DNA of 64,000 nucleotides from Streptococcus iniae (GCF_030732225.1 NZ_CP132230.1:1454001-1518000); one strand, 5' to 3'. Counted from the stretch's first letter, positions 27,222-36,966 are shown. Notes: generated by a model from the letters alone, not told the origin. A program made the numbers and translations.

Positions 27222-28293
27222 GCTAAATTTCAAGTCCAAGTTAGCCAGCGGTTAAAAACTCTTTAGGAGATTTGTAGTCTAATATTTTCTTAGGATAGTT
27301 GTTTATCCAATTTTCAATGAATGCGACCTCTCTTTGGGTCGTTTTCTTTGTTCCTTTAGGTAACCATCTTCTGATCAGTCTGTTATGGTTCTCATTCGTT
27401 CCCCTTTCCCAGGAAGCGTAGGGATGTGCGTAGTAGATATCTTCTTTTGGAAAGACAAGAGAAAGTCTGTTGAATTCAGTTCCGTTATCAGCTGTAATAG
27501 AGTGAATAGGGTGAGTCTTTACTATACTTTCTAAGGCATGATTGACCGACTGAGCAGACTTATCCGGAATGAGTCTGATAATCTGGTGACGACTACGGCG
27601 GTCTGTTAGAGTTAGTAGACATTCATTCTTAGCCCTTGTTAGAATAACCGTATCAATTTCATAATGCCCATTTTCAAGTCTACGATTAATCGCATCAGGT
27701 CTTTTCTCAATGGATTGACCAGCAGGTTTGAAACGAGGGCTAGCCTTCTTTGATTTTCCCTTTCTTTTCCTTGGATACAAGATGTGATCAGAATGGATGC
27801 CAAGGTGTCCGTTATGAATCCAATAATAGATGGTTGAAACAGGAACAGCTATACCTTTCGACTTCACCATCATTTCAGGTGAAAAGTTCTGCCTCATATA
27901 GTGCAGAATCCTCTCTTTCGTATCTTTATCCAAGCCAATAGAACGAATAGAATTTCGTCGTTTATTCTCATAGCTAGCTTGAGCGTAGTCAGCTTGATAA
28001 ATCATTTCAAATTTACCTTTACGAATTTGTTGTCTGACAAGTCCTCGTTTAACCTCATTATGAATGGTTTGAGGCGCTTTACCTAGCAAGTTAGCGATGG
28101 CTCTATTGGACTTTCCTTCTGACTTCCATTTCTCGATGAAGTAACGCTCAGCTATTGTCAAATGTTTTCCTTTTGGTGTATAATGTTCATGCATCTCAAA
28201 GTGTCCTATCTTGTGTTTGTGGTGAACTACAAGTATATCTCTTTGAGATGTTTTTTCATACCCTCAGATGGCTAACTTCATTTTAGAACTTTC
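27222..28293 (-). mobile_element. IS30-family insertion sequence A with 15-bp direct repeats
   Basis: About 1072 bp. Inner parts of the terminal repeats share AAGTTAGCCA (27236 and, inverted, 28266). A 15-bp direct repeat TAATCATATATTTTA lies immediately outside on both sides (27207-27221, 28294-28308). That is much longer than the 2-3 bp usual for IS30 itself, though some relatives make long duplications. It interrupts the first permease gene. Confidence 0.88.
27241..28194 (-). CDS. IS30-family transposase A
   Basis: 317-residue DDE transposase: N-terminal helix-turn-helix (LTIAERYFIEKWKSEGKSNRAIANLLGKAPQTIHNEVKRG), then the catalytic residues in HYEIDTVIL, ITADNGTEFN and WERGTNENHNRLIRRWLPKGT. 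Length and motifs are normal, so it looks intact. Start at 28194 is upstream-flanked by the IS end. Confidence 0.96.
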   Translation of the reverse strand: MHEHYTPKGKHLTIAERYFIEKWKSEGKSNRAIANLLGKAPQTIHNEVKRGLVRQQIRKGKFEMIYQADYAQASYENKRRNSIRSIGLDKDTKERILHYMRQNFSPEMMVKSKGIAVPVSTIYYWIHNGHLGIHSDHILYPRKRKGKSKKASPRFKPAGQSIEKRPDAINRRLENGHYEIDTVILTRAKNECLLTLTDRRSRHQIIRLIPDKSAQSVNHALESIVKTHPIHSITADNGTEFNRLSLVFPKEDIYYAHPYASWERGTNENHNRLIRRWLPKGTKKTTQREVAFIENWINNYPKKILDYKSPKEFLTAG

Positions 28294-28559
28294 TAATCAT
28301 ATATTTTACCAATAAAAAGAATAAGCAAAGGTAGTAAAAATGCTTGAAAAAAATTATATTCAAAAAGACTATTATTTAATGACAAAAGTCCATAAATCAA
28401 TTTTAATTTAACTGATTCTCCTTGAATTTGAACTAAGTCAAAAGCTTTGTCATCAAAAAATATCATATGAGAAATCACTTGATGATAAATTAATATGGAA
28501 AATACCAAACAAAGTAAAATATACCATTTTTTATAGGGCAATAATTTGAAAAGTATCAT
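28294..28559 (-). pseudogene. First permease gene, N-terminal fragment
   Basis: From ATG 28559 (AAAGGAG upstream) it reads 88 residues with hydrophobic segments at about 11-30 and 68-84, then meets a stop (KIYD-TAG) created at the IS30 border. Without the IS the frame runs on to 27156. The order LLPLLILFIGKIYDYLKNRYCRYFL is typical of the first cytoplasmic loop of small ABC permeases. Together with the fragments at 27156 and 25735 it was one gene. Confidence 0.8.
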
Positions 28560-28612
28560 TTTTTCTCCTTTAATAGCGGGAATAACAAATAAACGTTATG
28601 ATCTAAGTACTA

Positions 28613-29005
28613 CTATTTTGAATCTGGAGACCAACTACCATCAATAAAGAATCCGTTATCCCAGAAGTTTTCTCTAGCTAAGTTTAAGTTATAAATATAA
28701 TGACTTTTCGCAAAATTTGTGTACACACCTCTTTGACCAGTCCAAGTTAAATCAACATCACTTCTTCTAATCCCCTGAGAATTTGCTAGGTAATGTTTTA
28801 CTCTAATTTGAGGCTTCTTTGAATCTAAATTAACAACATAGTAACTATCATTCATTTTTTTCAAATACCCTGTCCCTGTAAAGCTAGGTGTAATTCGAAA
28901 TTGTGATAGTTGTCCAATCTGTCTAGATCCCGCAAATACACTGCTTGTTGAAATAAATATGCTAACTAATAATATAAAAAGACTAACTTTTCGTTTCCTC
29001 ATCAT
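28613..29005 (-). CDS. Small secreted protein, DUF2712-like
   Basis: About 130 residues from the ATG at 29005 (AGG 4 bases upstream; an ATG at 29014 lacks a ribosome site). Residues 1-25 are a signal peptide (RKRKVSLFILLVSIFISTSS, cleavage near VFA-G). The mature part is beta-rich with a W near the end and closes FFIDGSWSPDSK, resembling the GYWDEET ending of DUF2712 proteins (tentative). It is the first gene of the broken ABC operon and is itself intact, so its exporter or immunity partner is lost. Confidence 0.7.
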   Translation of the reverse strand: MMRKRKVSLFILLVSIFISTSSVFAGSRQIGQLSQFRITPSFTGTGYLKKMNDSYYVVNLDSKKPQIRVKHYLANSQGIRRSDVDLTWTGQRGVYTNFAKSHYIYNLNLARENFWDNGFFIDGSWSPDSK

Positions 29006-29152
29006 GAACCTCATTTCTATTACTTTGTTATTCCCATATCTATCTATTCGAATTTTTTCTCATAACATTAATGTTTTGCCATTTAAATGATAAAATATAT
29101 TTTACCATTGTTTTCTTTTTTTGCCTATAAGTCAATAATTTCAGGTTTTATA

Positions 29153-29188
29153 GGCAAAACAAAAAACACAGCATGTTTACTGTGTTTG
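29153..29188 (-). terminator. Terminator of the nudix gene
   Basis: Minus strand: AAACACAG/CTGTGTTT with an 8-base loop, then TTTGTTTTG, 15 bases past the stop. Confidence 0.75.
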
Positions 29189-29202
29189 ATTACTATAATA
29201 TC

Positions 29203-29679
29203 TCACCAGCCCAACTTAAAATCATCAGTTAGGTATTCTTTTAACATCAGTTGGTGTTTATCTGATAAAGTCACAAGCTCTGCTATTTCACTTGGTGAGA
29301 AGAATTTCAGTTTTAAAGTCTCTGTGTTGCTAAAGCTTTCAATATTAATTGGATGCTTTGCTTTAACGTGATAGAGACAGACCAATGTTTGGACCTGATC
29401 ACCATTTGGATAAATTTCTTCGAAATTACTGTAAATATTGAGAAAACGAAGAACTTCAACTTGGATACCAGTTTCCTCATAAAATTCTCGAATACAGGTG
29501 TCTAAGGTAGACTCACCAAGTTCTTGAGCTCCACCTGGAATTGCCCAAGTGTGCTTATCTCCTCGAAGTTGAAGTAAAATCTGTCCATCCTCATTTTCTA
29601 AAATACCTCCTGCAAAAGTTAAAATAACCTTATCGTGTCCCACTTTAGAACGGATATATGAAATATAATCTTTAGTCAT
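29203..29679 (-). CDS. Nudix hydrolase
   Basis: 158-residue pyrophosphohydrolase with a full Nudix box (residues about 49-71, GGAQELGESTLDTCIREFYEETGI: G-x5-E-x7-REUxEExGU). The substrate cannot be read; relatives act on nucleoside diphosphate derivatives. It lies downstream of era in the same direction but behind a terminator, so it is probably separately transcribed. Confidence 0.9.
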   Translation of the reverse strand: MTKDYISYIRSKVGHDKVILTFAGGILENEDGQILLQLRGDKHTWAIPGGAQELGESTLDTCIREFYEETGIQVEVLRFLNIYSNFEEIYPNGDQVQTLVCLYHVKAKHPINIESFSNTETLKLKFFSPSEIAELVTLSDKHQLMLKEYLTDDFKLGW

Positions 29680-29696
29680 CTTTTCTTCATTATTCT

Positions 29697-29734
29697 AAAA
29701 ACACCTCTAAATCCGTTTAACTTAGAGGTGTTTT
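29697..29734 (-). terminator. era terminator (two-way)
   Basis: Stem AAAACACCTCTAA/TTAGAGGTGTTTT with a 10-base loop; T-runs follow on either strand. It is placed between era and the nudix gene. Confidence 0.8.
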
Positions 29735-29750
29735 ATCCTATTTTCAATTG

Positions 29751-30650
29751 TTAATATTCTTTTTGGTTATAGCCAAAGTCTGCTAGGTCAAGTTTTTTAT
29801 CACGCCAGTTCTTTTTAACTTTTACCCAAGTTTCAAGGTAAACTTTATCTCCCAACATGATTTCGATGTCACGGCGAGCCATTTTACCAATTTTCTTAAG
29901 CATGGCTCCTTGCTTACCAATAATAATGCCTTTTTGACTATCACGCTCTACCATTATCGTTGCACGGATATGAACTTTGTCAGTTTCTTCATCACGTTTC
30001 ATTGACTCAATAACAACAGCAACTGAGTGAGGAATTTCTTGTTTGGTTAAATGCAAGACTTTTTCACGAATCATTTCTGAAACAAGGAAACGTTCGGGAT
30101 GATCTGTGATTTGATCTTCTGGGAAGTATTGGAAGCCTTCATCTAAATTATCAGTCAATAACTGTAAGAGGGTTTCAACATTATTACCTTGAAGAGCTGA
30201 AATTGGCACAACTTCTTTGAAATCCATATGGCTTCTGAAATCATCAATTTGTTCCAAAAGTTGATCTGGATGTACCTTATCGATTTTATTAATTACCAAG
30301 ATAACAGGAACTTTAGCAGCTTTTAGGCGTTCCATTATCATCTCATCGCCCTTACCACGTTTTTCATCAGCAGGAACCATAAACAAAACCGTATCAACTT
30401 CTCGCAAAGTACTATATGCCGACTCCACCATAAAATCACCCAAAGCAGTTTTAGGCTTGTGGATTCCAGGGGTATCAATAAAAACAATCTGCTCAGTCTC
30501 AGTAGTATAGATACCCATAATTTTATTACGAGTGGTCTGAGCCTTATCACTCATAATAGCAATTTTTTGCCCCATTACATGGTTTAAAAAAGTTGATTTT
30601 CCAACATTTGGTCGTCCTAAAATAGCAACGAATCCTGATTTAAAAGTCAT
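29751..30650 (-). CDS. era: GTPase Era
   Basis: Essential GTPase for 16S rRNA processing and 30S assembly. 299 residues with G1 GRPNVGKS (about 12-19), G3 DTPG, G4 NKID, and a C-terminal KH domain ([27 protein letters not shown]). Upstream lie dgkA and ybeY, which in many Firmicutes form the ybeY-dgkA-era cluster; the 127-base gap to dgkA contains two hairpins but no T-run. Confidence 0.97.
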   Translation of the reverse strand: MTFKSGFVAILGRPNVGKSTFLNHVMGQKIAIMSDKAQTTRNKIMGIYTTETEQIVFIDTPGIHKPKTALGDFMVESAYSTLREVDTVLFMVPADEKRGKGDEMIMERLKAAKVPVILVINKIDKVHPDQLLEQIDDFRSHMDFKEVVPISALQGNNVETLLQLLTDNLDEGFQYFPEDQITDHPERFLVSEMIREKVLHLTKQEIPHSVAVVIESMKRDEETDKVHIRATIMVERDSQKGIIIGKQGAMLKKIGKMARRDIEIMLGDKVYLETWVKVKKNWRDKKLDLADFGYNQKEY

Positions 30651-30777
30651 TCTTAATATACAGAGGTACTGTCTTATTAGCCTTTAACAGCATCAAGTCT
30701 CACCTCTTCCTTTCTTTTCTTTGAACAGACCCTTGGTCTGTCATTGCTGAGCTTCTTAGCTCATGTGACACTAAAGA

Positions 30778-31185
30778 CTATTTCCTAAAAAACATATAAA
30801 TGAGTTTCGGTAAAAAAATAATTAATCCTGTAATAACAGCATATCCTGACATAACAAGAACTGCTCCTGCTGCCATGTCTTTTGCTTTTTTAGCAAGCAT
30901 GGAGAAATGGTAGTCACTCGCTAAATCAACCACATTTTCAATGGCAGAATTGACAATCTCAAAAGCTATCACTAAAAAAATAGCTAAAAAGAGAAAGAGC
31001 CATTCTATAGCAGAAATTCTAAAAACAAGACCAGCTAATAAGGTTAAGATAGCCGAAAAAAGATGATTTTTGAGGTTTCTTTCTTCACCAATTGCCGTCA
31101 CTATCCCTGTCAGAGCAAATTCTAAGCTGGACATAATGGTTCTGTTTTTCCATTTACGTTTGGAATTATTGTCGTTTAAGGCCAT
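30778..31185 (-). CDS. dgkA: Diacylglycerol/undecaprenol kinase
   Basis: 135-residue integral membrane kinase of the DgkA family; in Gram-positive bacteria it phosphorylates undecaprenol or diacylglycerol. Three membrane helices and the family motif [36 protein letters not shown] are present. In oral streptococci it supports acid tolerance. It overlaps the ybeY 3' end by 20 bases. Confidence 0.95.
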   Translation of the reverse strand: MALNDNNSKRKWKNRTIMSSLEFALTGIVTAIGEERNLKNHLFSAILTLLAGLVFRISAIEWLFLFLAIFLVIAFEIVNSAIENVVDLASDYHFSMLAKKAKDMAAGAVLVMSGYAVITGLIIFLPKLIYMFFRK

Positions 31186-31663
31186 AAGCAGTCAAAATCT
31201 CTTCCTGTAGTGTGAACATTTCTTTTTCTTCTTCTGGCGTGTAATGATCATAGCCATTAATATGCAAAAAGCCGTGAACAGCTAAGAAACCCATTTCTCG
31301 CTCAAAGGAATGACCATACTCACTTGCTTGTTCTTTTGCCTTATCAATTGAAATAAACAATTCACCAATATAAGCATCAAACTCAGACAACATTTCTGCT
31401 AGTTCAGGATCATTTTCAAGATCAGCTTGGTCAAATAAAATGGGAGTCTCAGGTTTATATTCTAAGGAAATAACATCCGTTGGACGATCCGTATCACGGT
31501 ATTCTAAATTCAATTCATGACTACGTTCGTTGGTCACAAATGTGACGGACATTTCTTTTTCTTCTTTTCCCATTTTTTGGGCGGCAAAGTTAAGCAAATC
31601 AGTTGTTTGCTTCATAATCTCTTGCGAAACAAAGCCTGTTTCGTCAATCATCTCGATATACAT
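31166..31663 (-). CDS. ybeY: Endoribonuclease YbeY (16S rRNA maturation)
   Basis: 165-residue zinc protein with the signature [11 protein letters not shown] near residue 128, the UPF0054 mark. It acts in 16S 3' end maturation and ribosome quality control. It starts the ybeY-dgkA-era run. An extended -10 (TGGTATAAT) is present about 35 bases upstream near 31697. Confidence 0.96.
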   Translation of the reverse strand: MYIEMIDETGFVSQEIMKQTTDLLNFAAQKMGKEEKEMSVTFVTNERSHELNLEYRDTDRPTDVISLEYKPETPILFDQADLENDPELAEMLSEFDAYIGELFISIDKAKEQASEYGHSFEREMGFLAVHGFLHINGYDHYTPEEEKEMFTLQEEILTAYGLKRQ

Positions 31664-31755
31664 TTACGTCTTCTTTCAATTGATAGTATTGTCTTATTAT
31701 ACCATAAGCAGCTCAAAAAAGGGAATTCCCTCGCAAGTCTCCCAGTTGTCTCATT

Positions 31756-32328
31756 TTAAGATAGGATATCTCTTACTAATGCTTGTAAAGAAGGAATGAC
31801 TTCTTCTAAAAACCAGGCATTCTTTTTCATCCAAAGCTGATTTCTAGGAGAAGGATGGACCAAAGGAAAAAAGTCAGGAAGGTAATCTTTATAGTGTTTA
31901 ACCGTCTTCGTTAGGTTCTCTTGACAATTCTGTCCAAGATAGTATTTTTGTGCATAGTGTCCAACTAAAATAATCAGTTTTAAATCCGGCATAGTCTCAA
32001 TAAGTTTCTGATGCCATTTTAGAGCAAAACCTTTCCTAGGTGGCAAATCACCAGACTTCCCTTTACCTGGATAGTAAAAATCCATAGGTAGAAAACCAAA
32101 CAGTTGAGAATGATAAAAAGTGTCATTATCGACATCTAACCACTCTCTAAGCCTGATGCCACTTCGATCGTTCCAATAAAGCCGAGTTTCTTGCGCGATA
32201 ATACCTGGTGCTTGACCTACAATCAAAATACGAGCCGTCCTAGGAGCCGCATAAAGCGGTTCAATTCCTTTTTCTGTATAAGATTGATTATCCTGATCAG
32301 CCATAATGGCTTTGAAAATATCATCCAT
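31756..32328 (-). CDS. Uracil-DNA glycosylase superfamily protein
   Basis: 190-residue protein with the superfamily motif ILIVGQAPGIIAQET near residue 35 and the second motif PLVHPSPRNQLW near 155. This is the family 4/5-like branch rather than classic Ung. It probably removes uracil from DNA, though the exact class and whether it binds an iron-sulphur cluster are unclear (no clear four-cysteine set is visible). It follows phoH after a terminator. Confidence 0.85.
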   Translation of the reverse strand: MDDIFKAIMADQDNQSYTEKGIEPLYAAPRTARILIVGQAPGIIAQETRLYWNDRSGIRLREWLDVDNDTFYHSQLFGFLPMDFYYPGKGKSGDLPPRKGFALKWHQKLIETMPDLKLIILVGHYAQKYYLGQNCQENLTKTVKHYKDYLPDFFPLVHPSPRNQLWMKKNAWFLEEVIPSLQALVRDILS

Positions 32329-32343
32329 AAGAACTCCTTTTAG

Positions 32344-32366
32344 AAAAAACTCTTCGTTAGAAGAGC
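32344..32366 (-). terminator. phoH terminator
   Basis: Minus strand: CTCTTC/GAAGAG with a TAAC loop, then TTTTTT, just behind the phoH stop. Confidence 0.75.
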
Positions 32367-32369
32367 TTT

Positions 32370-33434
32370 TTAGTGATTATCGACATCAGGCAATTGCCCA
32401 ATAACCTCATAAGTTGTTAACCCTGATTTTTGAGCTTGAGTTTTTTCAGAATGGCTGGCGCTAATAAGTTCATCTTGCTCAGGCTTGTTTTCATAAGCTT
32501 TAATAATGCCAGCAACTACTGGATGTCTTACCACGTCTTTAGCTGAAAAATAGATAAAATCAATGGCCTTGATACCTTGTAGTTTTTGACTAGCATCAAT
32601 CAGACCAGATTTAACTTGCCTTGGTAAATCAATTTGACTAATGTCACCATTAACAATCATTTTAGAATTAAAACCAAGTCGGGTCAAAAACATCTTCATT
32701 TGCATAATAGTTGTATTTTGCGCTTCATCTAAGATAACAAAAGCATCATCTAATGTTCTTCCACGCATATAAGCTAGCGGAGCTATTTCGATGATTTCTC
32801 TTTCCATCAAACGGCTTGTTTGTTCTTTTCCTAAAATCTGGTAAAGAGCATCGTAAACTGGTCGAAGATAAGGGTCTACTTTTTCTTTTAAATCACCAGG
32901 TAAAAATCCTAAACTCTCACCAGCTTCAACTGCCGGTCTCGTTAAAATAATGCGTTTTACCTGACCTTTTTTAAGGGCTGTTACAGCTAATGTTACGGCA
33001 AGGAAGGTTTTACCTGTTCCTGCTGGACCAATCCCAAAAACCACATCATGGTTTTTAACACTATCACTGTAATGTTTTTGTCCTAGAGTCTTAACTCTGA
33101 TTGGCTTACCACTATTGTCTTTAATAATTTCTTCTTCATACAGTGCAACAAACTTATCAATCTTGTCATTTTCAGCCATTGACAAAGCTGTAACAAGGTC
33201 TGAAGTATTAACAATCATGCCACGACCAACAAGAATAAGGAGCGCTTGAATGGTCAATCTGGCTAATTCAACCGATTTTTGATCATCACCTATGACTTGC
33301 ACACGCTCTGTTCTGGCATGGATAATCACTCCTAAATGATCTTCAATTAATTTTAAGTGACGCTCATTTGTGCCAAAAAGTGCCAGAACATCATCTGGGT
33401 GGTTTAGTGTAATATCAACAGAATACTCTTGCAA
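32370..33434 (-). CDS. phoH: PhoH-like ATPase
   Basis: 354-residue P-loop ATPase with an N-terminal KH-like part and the PhoH core: Walker A GIGPAGTGKT (about 135-144), Walker B AFVILDEAQN (about 235). Linked to RNA metabolism by its neighbourhood with ybeY in most Firmicutes. The start is TTG at 33434 with AGAGGGA upstream; the sequence MQEYSVDITLNHPDD fits family N termini, and no ATG lies nearby. Confidence 0.93.
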   Translation of the reverse strand: MQEYSVDITLNHPDDVLALFGTNERHLKLIEDHLGVIIHARTERVQVIGDDQKSVELARLTIQALLILVGRGMIVNTSDLVTALSMAENDKIDKFVALYEEEIIKDNSGKPIRVKTLGQKHYSDSVKNHDVVFGIGPAGTGKTFLAVTLAVTALKKGQVKRIILTRPAVEAGESLGFLPGDLKEKVDPYLRPVYDALYQILGKEQTSRLMEREIIEIAPLAYMRGRTLDDAFVILDEAQNTTIMQMKMFLTRLGFNSKMIVNGDISQIDLPRQVKSGLIDASQKLQGIKAIDFIYFSAKDVVRHPVVAGIIKAYENKPEQDELISASHSEKTQAQKSGLTTYEVIGQLPDVDNH

Positions 33435-33552
33435 ATAGAGTCCCTCTTTCTTTAGTTTCTTTTTTCTCTATTATAACAAATTTCTAGAAAATTAACTGAA
33501 ATTACCTTTGTTTGAAACACTATCTTTTTCACATTTTCTCATTTTATTTTTA

Positions 33553-33589
33553 TGAAAACGTTGACAATGTTTTATTTATTTGCTAGAAT
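33553..33589 (+). promoter_or_regulatory. Promoter with overlapping cre site (sugar-phosphate antiporter)
   Basis: TTGACA (33561-33566), 17-base spacer, TAGAAT (33584-33589). TGAAAACGTTGACA at 33553-33566 fits the CcpA operator consensus and covers the -35 box, so CcpA should repress this gene. Confidence 0.82.
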
Positions 33590-33652
33590 GTTAAATTGCA
33601 ATGACACTTTAATGCGCATAATTGTCCAGCAAAACACTTAAAGGAGATATTT

Positions 33653-34990
33653 ATGAATCATACTTATGAACAGGAACATCCAGAAAGCTTCTCACGGTTT
33701 TTAAAGCGCCAAAAAGTAGTCTTTCTAATTGCCTTTTTTGGTTATGTCTGTGCTTATTTAGTGCGCAACAATTTTAAACTTATGTCAAACACCATCATGA
33801 TCACAAATGGATGGGATAAAGCTCAAATTGCAACCTTATTGTCATGCCTTACCGTTTCTTATGGTTTAGCTAAATTTTATATGGGAGCTTTAGGAGACCG
33901 TGTTAGTTTGCGAAAACTCTTTGCAACAAGTTTGGGAGCCAGTGCCTTAATTTGCATTTTAATTGGTTTTTTCCACACTTCCATGCTAACACTTGGCATT
34001 TTACTATTTCTTTGTGGTGTCGTTCAAGGTGCACTCGCTCCTGCTTCACAAGCTATGATTGCTAACTATTTCCCTAATAAAACTAGAGGGGGCGCTATTG
34101 CTGGTTGGAACATTTCACAAAATGCTGGTTCTGCACTTCTGCCTTTGACTATCGCATCTTTTACAAGTGCTGGTTTAGTTGTTCCTGAAACAGGAAATAT
34201 TTTACTCGCATTCCTAATTCCAGGACTTTTCGTTCTCGTATTTGCCGCGATTTGCTGGAAATTCGGTGGTGACAATCCTGAGGCTGAGGGACTCGATTCT
34301 TTACGTACTATGTTTGGCGAAGCTGGTGAGTCAAATGTCGCTTCTGAAGAAGAAAAAAGTAACCTTTCTTATTGGCAACTGATTTGGAAATATGTTTTTT
34401 GCAATCCCTCATTACTACTTGTTGCTGCAGTAAACGTTGCTTTGTACTTTGTTCGTTTTGGTATTGAAGACTGGATGCCAATTTATTTAACAGAGGTTGC
34501 TAATCTATCTGAAGCTAAAATACATTTTGCTATCTCTATTTTAGAATGGGTCGCTATTCCTGGATCACTTGTTTTTGCATGGCTAGCTGTAAAATACCCC
34601 AATAAAATGGCTAAGATTGGTGCGATTGGACTCTTTGCTATGGCAGGTATCGTCTTTGTTTATGAGTACATCACAGCTAGTGGAGCCCCTGATTACGTCT
34701 TGTTACTCATCATCTCAGGTATCCTTGGCTCACTTATCTACGGGCCACAATTAATTGTTAATATCCTAACCATCAACTTCGTTCCATTAAATGTTGCTGG
34801 AACTGCCATTGGCTTTGTTGGTGTCACAGCTTATTTAATTGGCAATATGGGAGCAAACTGGTTAATGCCAATCTTAGCAGACAATTTTGGCTGGTTTTGG
34901 TCATATGTTGTTGTAGCTGGTTTATCTGCTTTCTCAGCTATCGGTTATCTATTACTTGCAAAACACGAAGAAGAATTAATTAAAGAATAG
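33653..34990 (+). CDS. Organophosphate:phosphate antiporter (GlpT/UhpT family)
   Basis: 445-residue major-facilitator transporter with about 12 membrane helices. The N-terminal GYVCAYLVRNNFKLMSNTIM and QGALAPASQAMIANYFPNKTRGGAIAGWNISQNAGSALLP are family signatures of the OPA group, which exchanges hexose-6-phosphate or glycerol-3-phosphate for phosphate. Which substrate is used is unclear; the signature is closer to UhpT/hexose phosphate in my reading. Monocistronic, AAGGAG before the ATG, cre-controlled. Confidence 0.88.
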   Translation: MNHTYEQEHPESFSRFLKRQKVVFLIAFFGYVCAYLVRNNFKLMSNTIMITNGWDKAQIATLLSCLTVSYGLAKFYMGALGDRVSLRKLFATSLGASALICILIGFFHTSMLTLGILLFLCGVVQGALAPASQAMIANYFPNKTRGGAIAGWNISQNAGSALLPLTIASFTSAGLVVPETGNILLAFLIPGLFVLVFAAICWKFGGDNPEAEGLDSLRTMFGEAGESNVASEEEKSNLSYWQLIWKYVFCNPSLLLVAAVNVALYFVRFGIEDWMPIYLTEVANLSEAKIHFAISILEWVAIPGSLVFAWLAVKYPNKMAKIGAIGLFAMAGIVFVYEYITASGAPDYVLLLIISGILGSLIYGPQLIVNILTINFVPLNVAGTAIGFVGVTAYLIGNMGANWLMPILADNFGWFWSYVVVAGLSAFSAIGYLLLAKHEEELIKE

Positions 34991-34993
34991 TAA

Positions 34994-35021
34994 AAAACAC
35001 ATCCGTTTTTGGATGTGTTTT
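34994..35021 (+). terminator. Two-way terminator between antiporter and oleate hydratase
   Basis: Stem AAAACACATCC/GGATGTGTTTT with loop GTTTTT; usable from both convergent genes. Confidence 0.8.
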
Positions 35022-35040
35022 CAGTTATAAATAATCTTTT

Positions 35041-36813
35041 TTAAATTAATTTTGCTTCTTTTAACAGTTCTTCCAGATAAGTTCCTTTAATTTTCTTACG
35101 CCCAATTTTTTCAATTAATTTTGGAATTGGTAAATCTAATTCTCCAAGTTGTTTATGGTCATTTAAATGGTAAACAGCTTGTAAAAGTGTTCGAATGTCA
35201 TAGCAAGAATTAAAGACCTCTGGAACACCTCTTTCAACATCCAACAGGCTATAAACAGCTTCCATTGCGGTGCGAATTGAATATTCTGTGGTAAATACAG
35301 TATCTTTCGTTGGTGATTCTGCAAAATTACCAATAAAGGCTAAGTTAACAGAGCCATCAGGGATTACTTTTGGTCTATCCCCCATTACCCTAGGCATAAA
35401 GTAACTTGTGATATAAGGCATGTAAACTGGAACCGTATTAATGTATTCTTGAGCTGAAAGGGTCTTGATTTTATTTTCCGGAACACCTAAATGGTATAGT
35501 AATTCTTCTGTAATTTCACGTCCCGTACACTCTTCAATTTTTTTAGTTACAAAATTGCCTTCAACATTGGAGTAAAGTCCATAAATCCAAACAATTGTTT
35601 CATTGTCTTTTTGTTCTTTAAAATGAGGTTGTCTATGAATGGCAAAACTCATCATCCAATTAGAATCTGTAATGGTAATAATACCACCGGTATTGACTTT
35701 ACCATCATGCAAATCACGATGAGTTAAACGTTCAATGTATGGTTCGATAGCAGGATCTTTGATTGTTGCAGTAGCTGAAACAAACCAACTTTTATCTGGA
35801 AGATTTTTGTAAAATTTCTTAGGATGTCCAAATGCATCAGATTGAGCAGCAAGATTTTCCCACAAATTCCATGAACCACCTAAGTCTTTTGTTGGTTTAG
35901 CAACAGTATCATGACTACCATAGGTTGTACTTTCTGTAATGGAACCATTTGTCACAAACACTAAATCATTTGGGCTAAGTTGACGTTTTTCTGCCTGGCC
36001 AGCAACAGTCATATGTAAGGCCGTTACCATTTTTTTGCCGTCTTTAAAATCAACACTTAAATTGGTAACCTTAGTATCAAATTGAATATCAACATGATGT
36101 GACTCAAGGTAACTAATAATTGGTTTTACCATAGAATCATATTGATTGTATTTATTGAATTTTAATGATGTAAAATCTGGTAAACCACCAATATGATGAA
36201 TAAACCTCATGGCATAACGACGCATTTCAACAGCTGAATGCCATTTTTCAAAAGCAAACATTGTTGCCCAGTAAGTCCAAAAATTACTGTCAAAGAAAGC
36301 ATCGGAAAAAACATCAGCAATGGTCAGTTCCCCTAAAGACTCTTCTGTTTTCATGACAAGACTAATGAGTTCTTTCGAGTGAGCACCAAGCGTAAACAAA
36401 CCATCATCCTCTAAACGATGTCCTCTTTTATGAATAAGACGACAGTTAGAAGAATTCGGATCGTCTTTATCCAACCAATAGAATTCATCCAAATAAGAAG
36501 CACCAGGGATTTCAAGTGAAGGAATAGACCGATACATATCCCACATACACTCAAAATGATTTTCCATTTCTCGTCCACCACGAGTGACAAAACCAATATC
36601 AGGACGCTTAATACCATCTAAAGACCCACCAGACAATGGCAACTCTTCTAATATATGAATTCTCTCACCAGACATTTGACCATCCCTAATGAGAAAAACA
36701 GCTGCTGCTAATCCAGCTAAACCTGATCCAATAATATAGGCTGATTTGTCATCAACACCCTTTGGTTTTCTAGGTCTAGCAAAAGCCTCAAAATTTCCAC
36801 TGCTATAATACAT
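35041..36813 (-). CDS. Oleate hydratase (67-kDa myosin-cross-reactive antigen family)
   Basis: FAD enzyme that adds water to the cis-9 double bond of oleate, detoxifying host fatty acids. 590 residues. The dinucleotide-binding motif is [21 protein letters not shown] (about 25-45); GGRE and the conserved [19 protein letters not shown] follow. The length is right for this family. It stands alone with GGAGG before the ATG at 36813. Confidence 0.95.
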   Translation of the reverse strand: MYYSSGNFEAFARPRKPKGVDDKSAYIIGSGLAGLAAAVFLIRDGQMSGERIHILEELPLSGGSLDGIKRPDIGFVTRGGREMENHFECMWDMYRSIPSLEIPGASYLDEFYWLDKDDPNSSNCRLIHKRGHRLEDDGLFTLGAHSKELISLVMKTEESLGELTIADVFSDAFFDSNFWTYWATMFAFEKWHSAVEMRRYAMRFIHHIGGLPDFTSLKFNKYNQYDSMVKPIISYLESHHVDIQFDTKVTNLSVDFKDGKKMVTALHMTVAGQAEKRQLSPNDLVFVTNGSITESTTYGSHDTVAKPTKDLGGSWNLWENLAAQSDAFGHPKKFYKNLPDKSWFVSATATIKDPAIEPYIERLTHRDLHDGKVNTGGIITITDSNWMMSFAIHRQPHFKEQKDNETIVWIYGLYSNVEGNFVTKKIEECTGREITEELLYHLGVPENKIKTLSAQEYINTVPVYMPYITSYFMPRVMGDRPKVIPDGSVNLAFIGNFAESPTKDTVFTTEYSIRTAMEAVYSLLDVERGVPEVFNSCYDIRTLLQAVYHLNDHKQLGELDLPIPKLIEKIGRKKIKGTYLEELLKEAKLI

Positions 36814-36938
36814 CGAAAATCCTCCTTATAAAAAATGATTTATATACCTGTATTTTACTCCTAAAACCATTCTTCTGCAGACAAAAAATGCTTTTCTAAG
36901 GAAGAATTTAGACATTTTTTAAAATGTGTCCAATTGAT

Positions 36939-36966
36939 TAAAAAAAGCCTAGCCCAAAGACTAGGA
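36939..36966 (-). terminator. Terminator of msrA-yozE
   Basis: Minus strand: CCTAG/CTAGG stem followed by seven T, 18 bases beyond the yozE-like stop. Confidence 0.65.

Noticed and set aside
29087..29371. 94-codon plus-strand ORF opposite the nudix gene
   Set aside because: Overlaps the nudix coding region and its terminator; no ribosome site.
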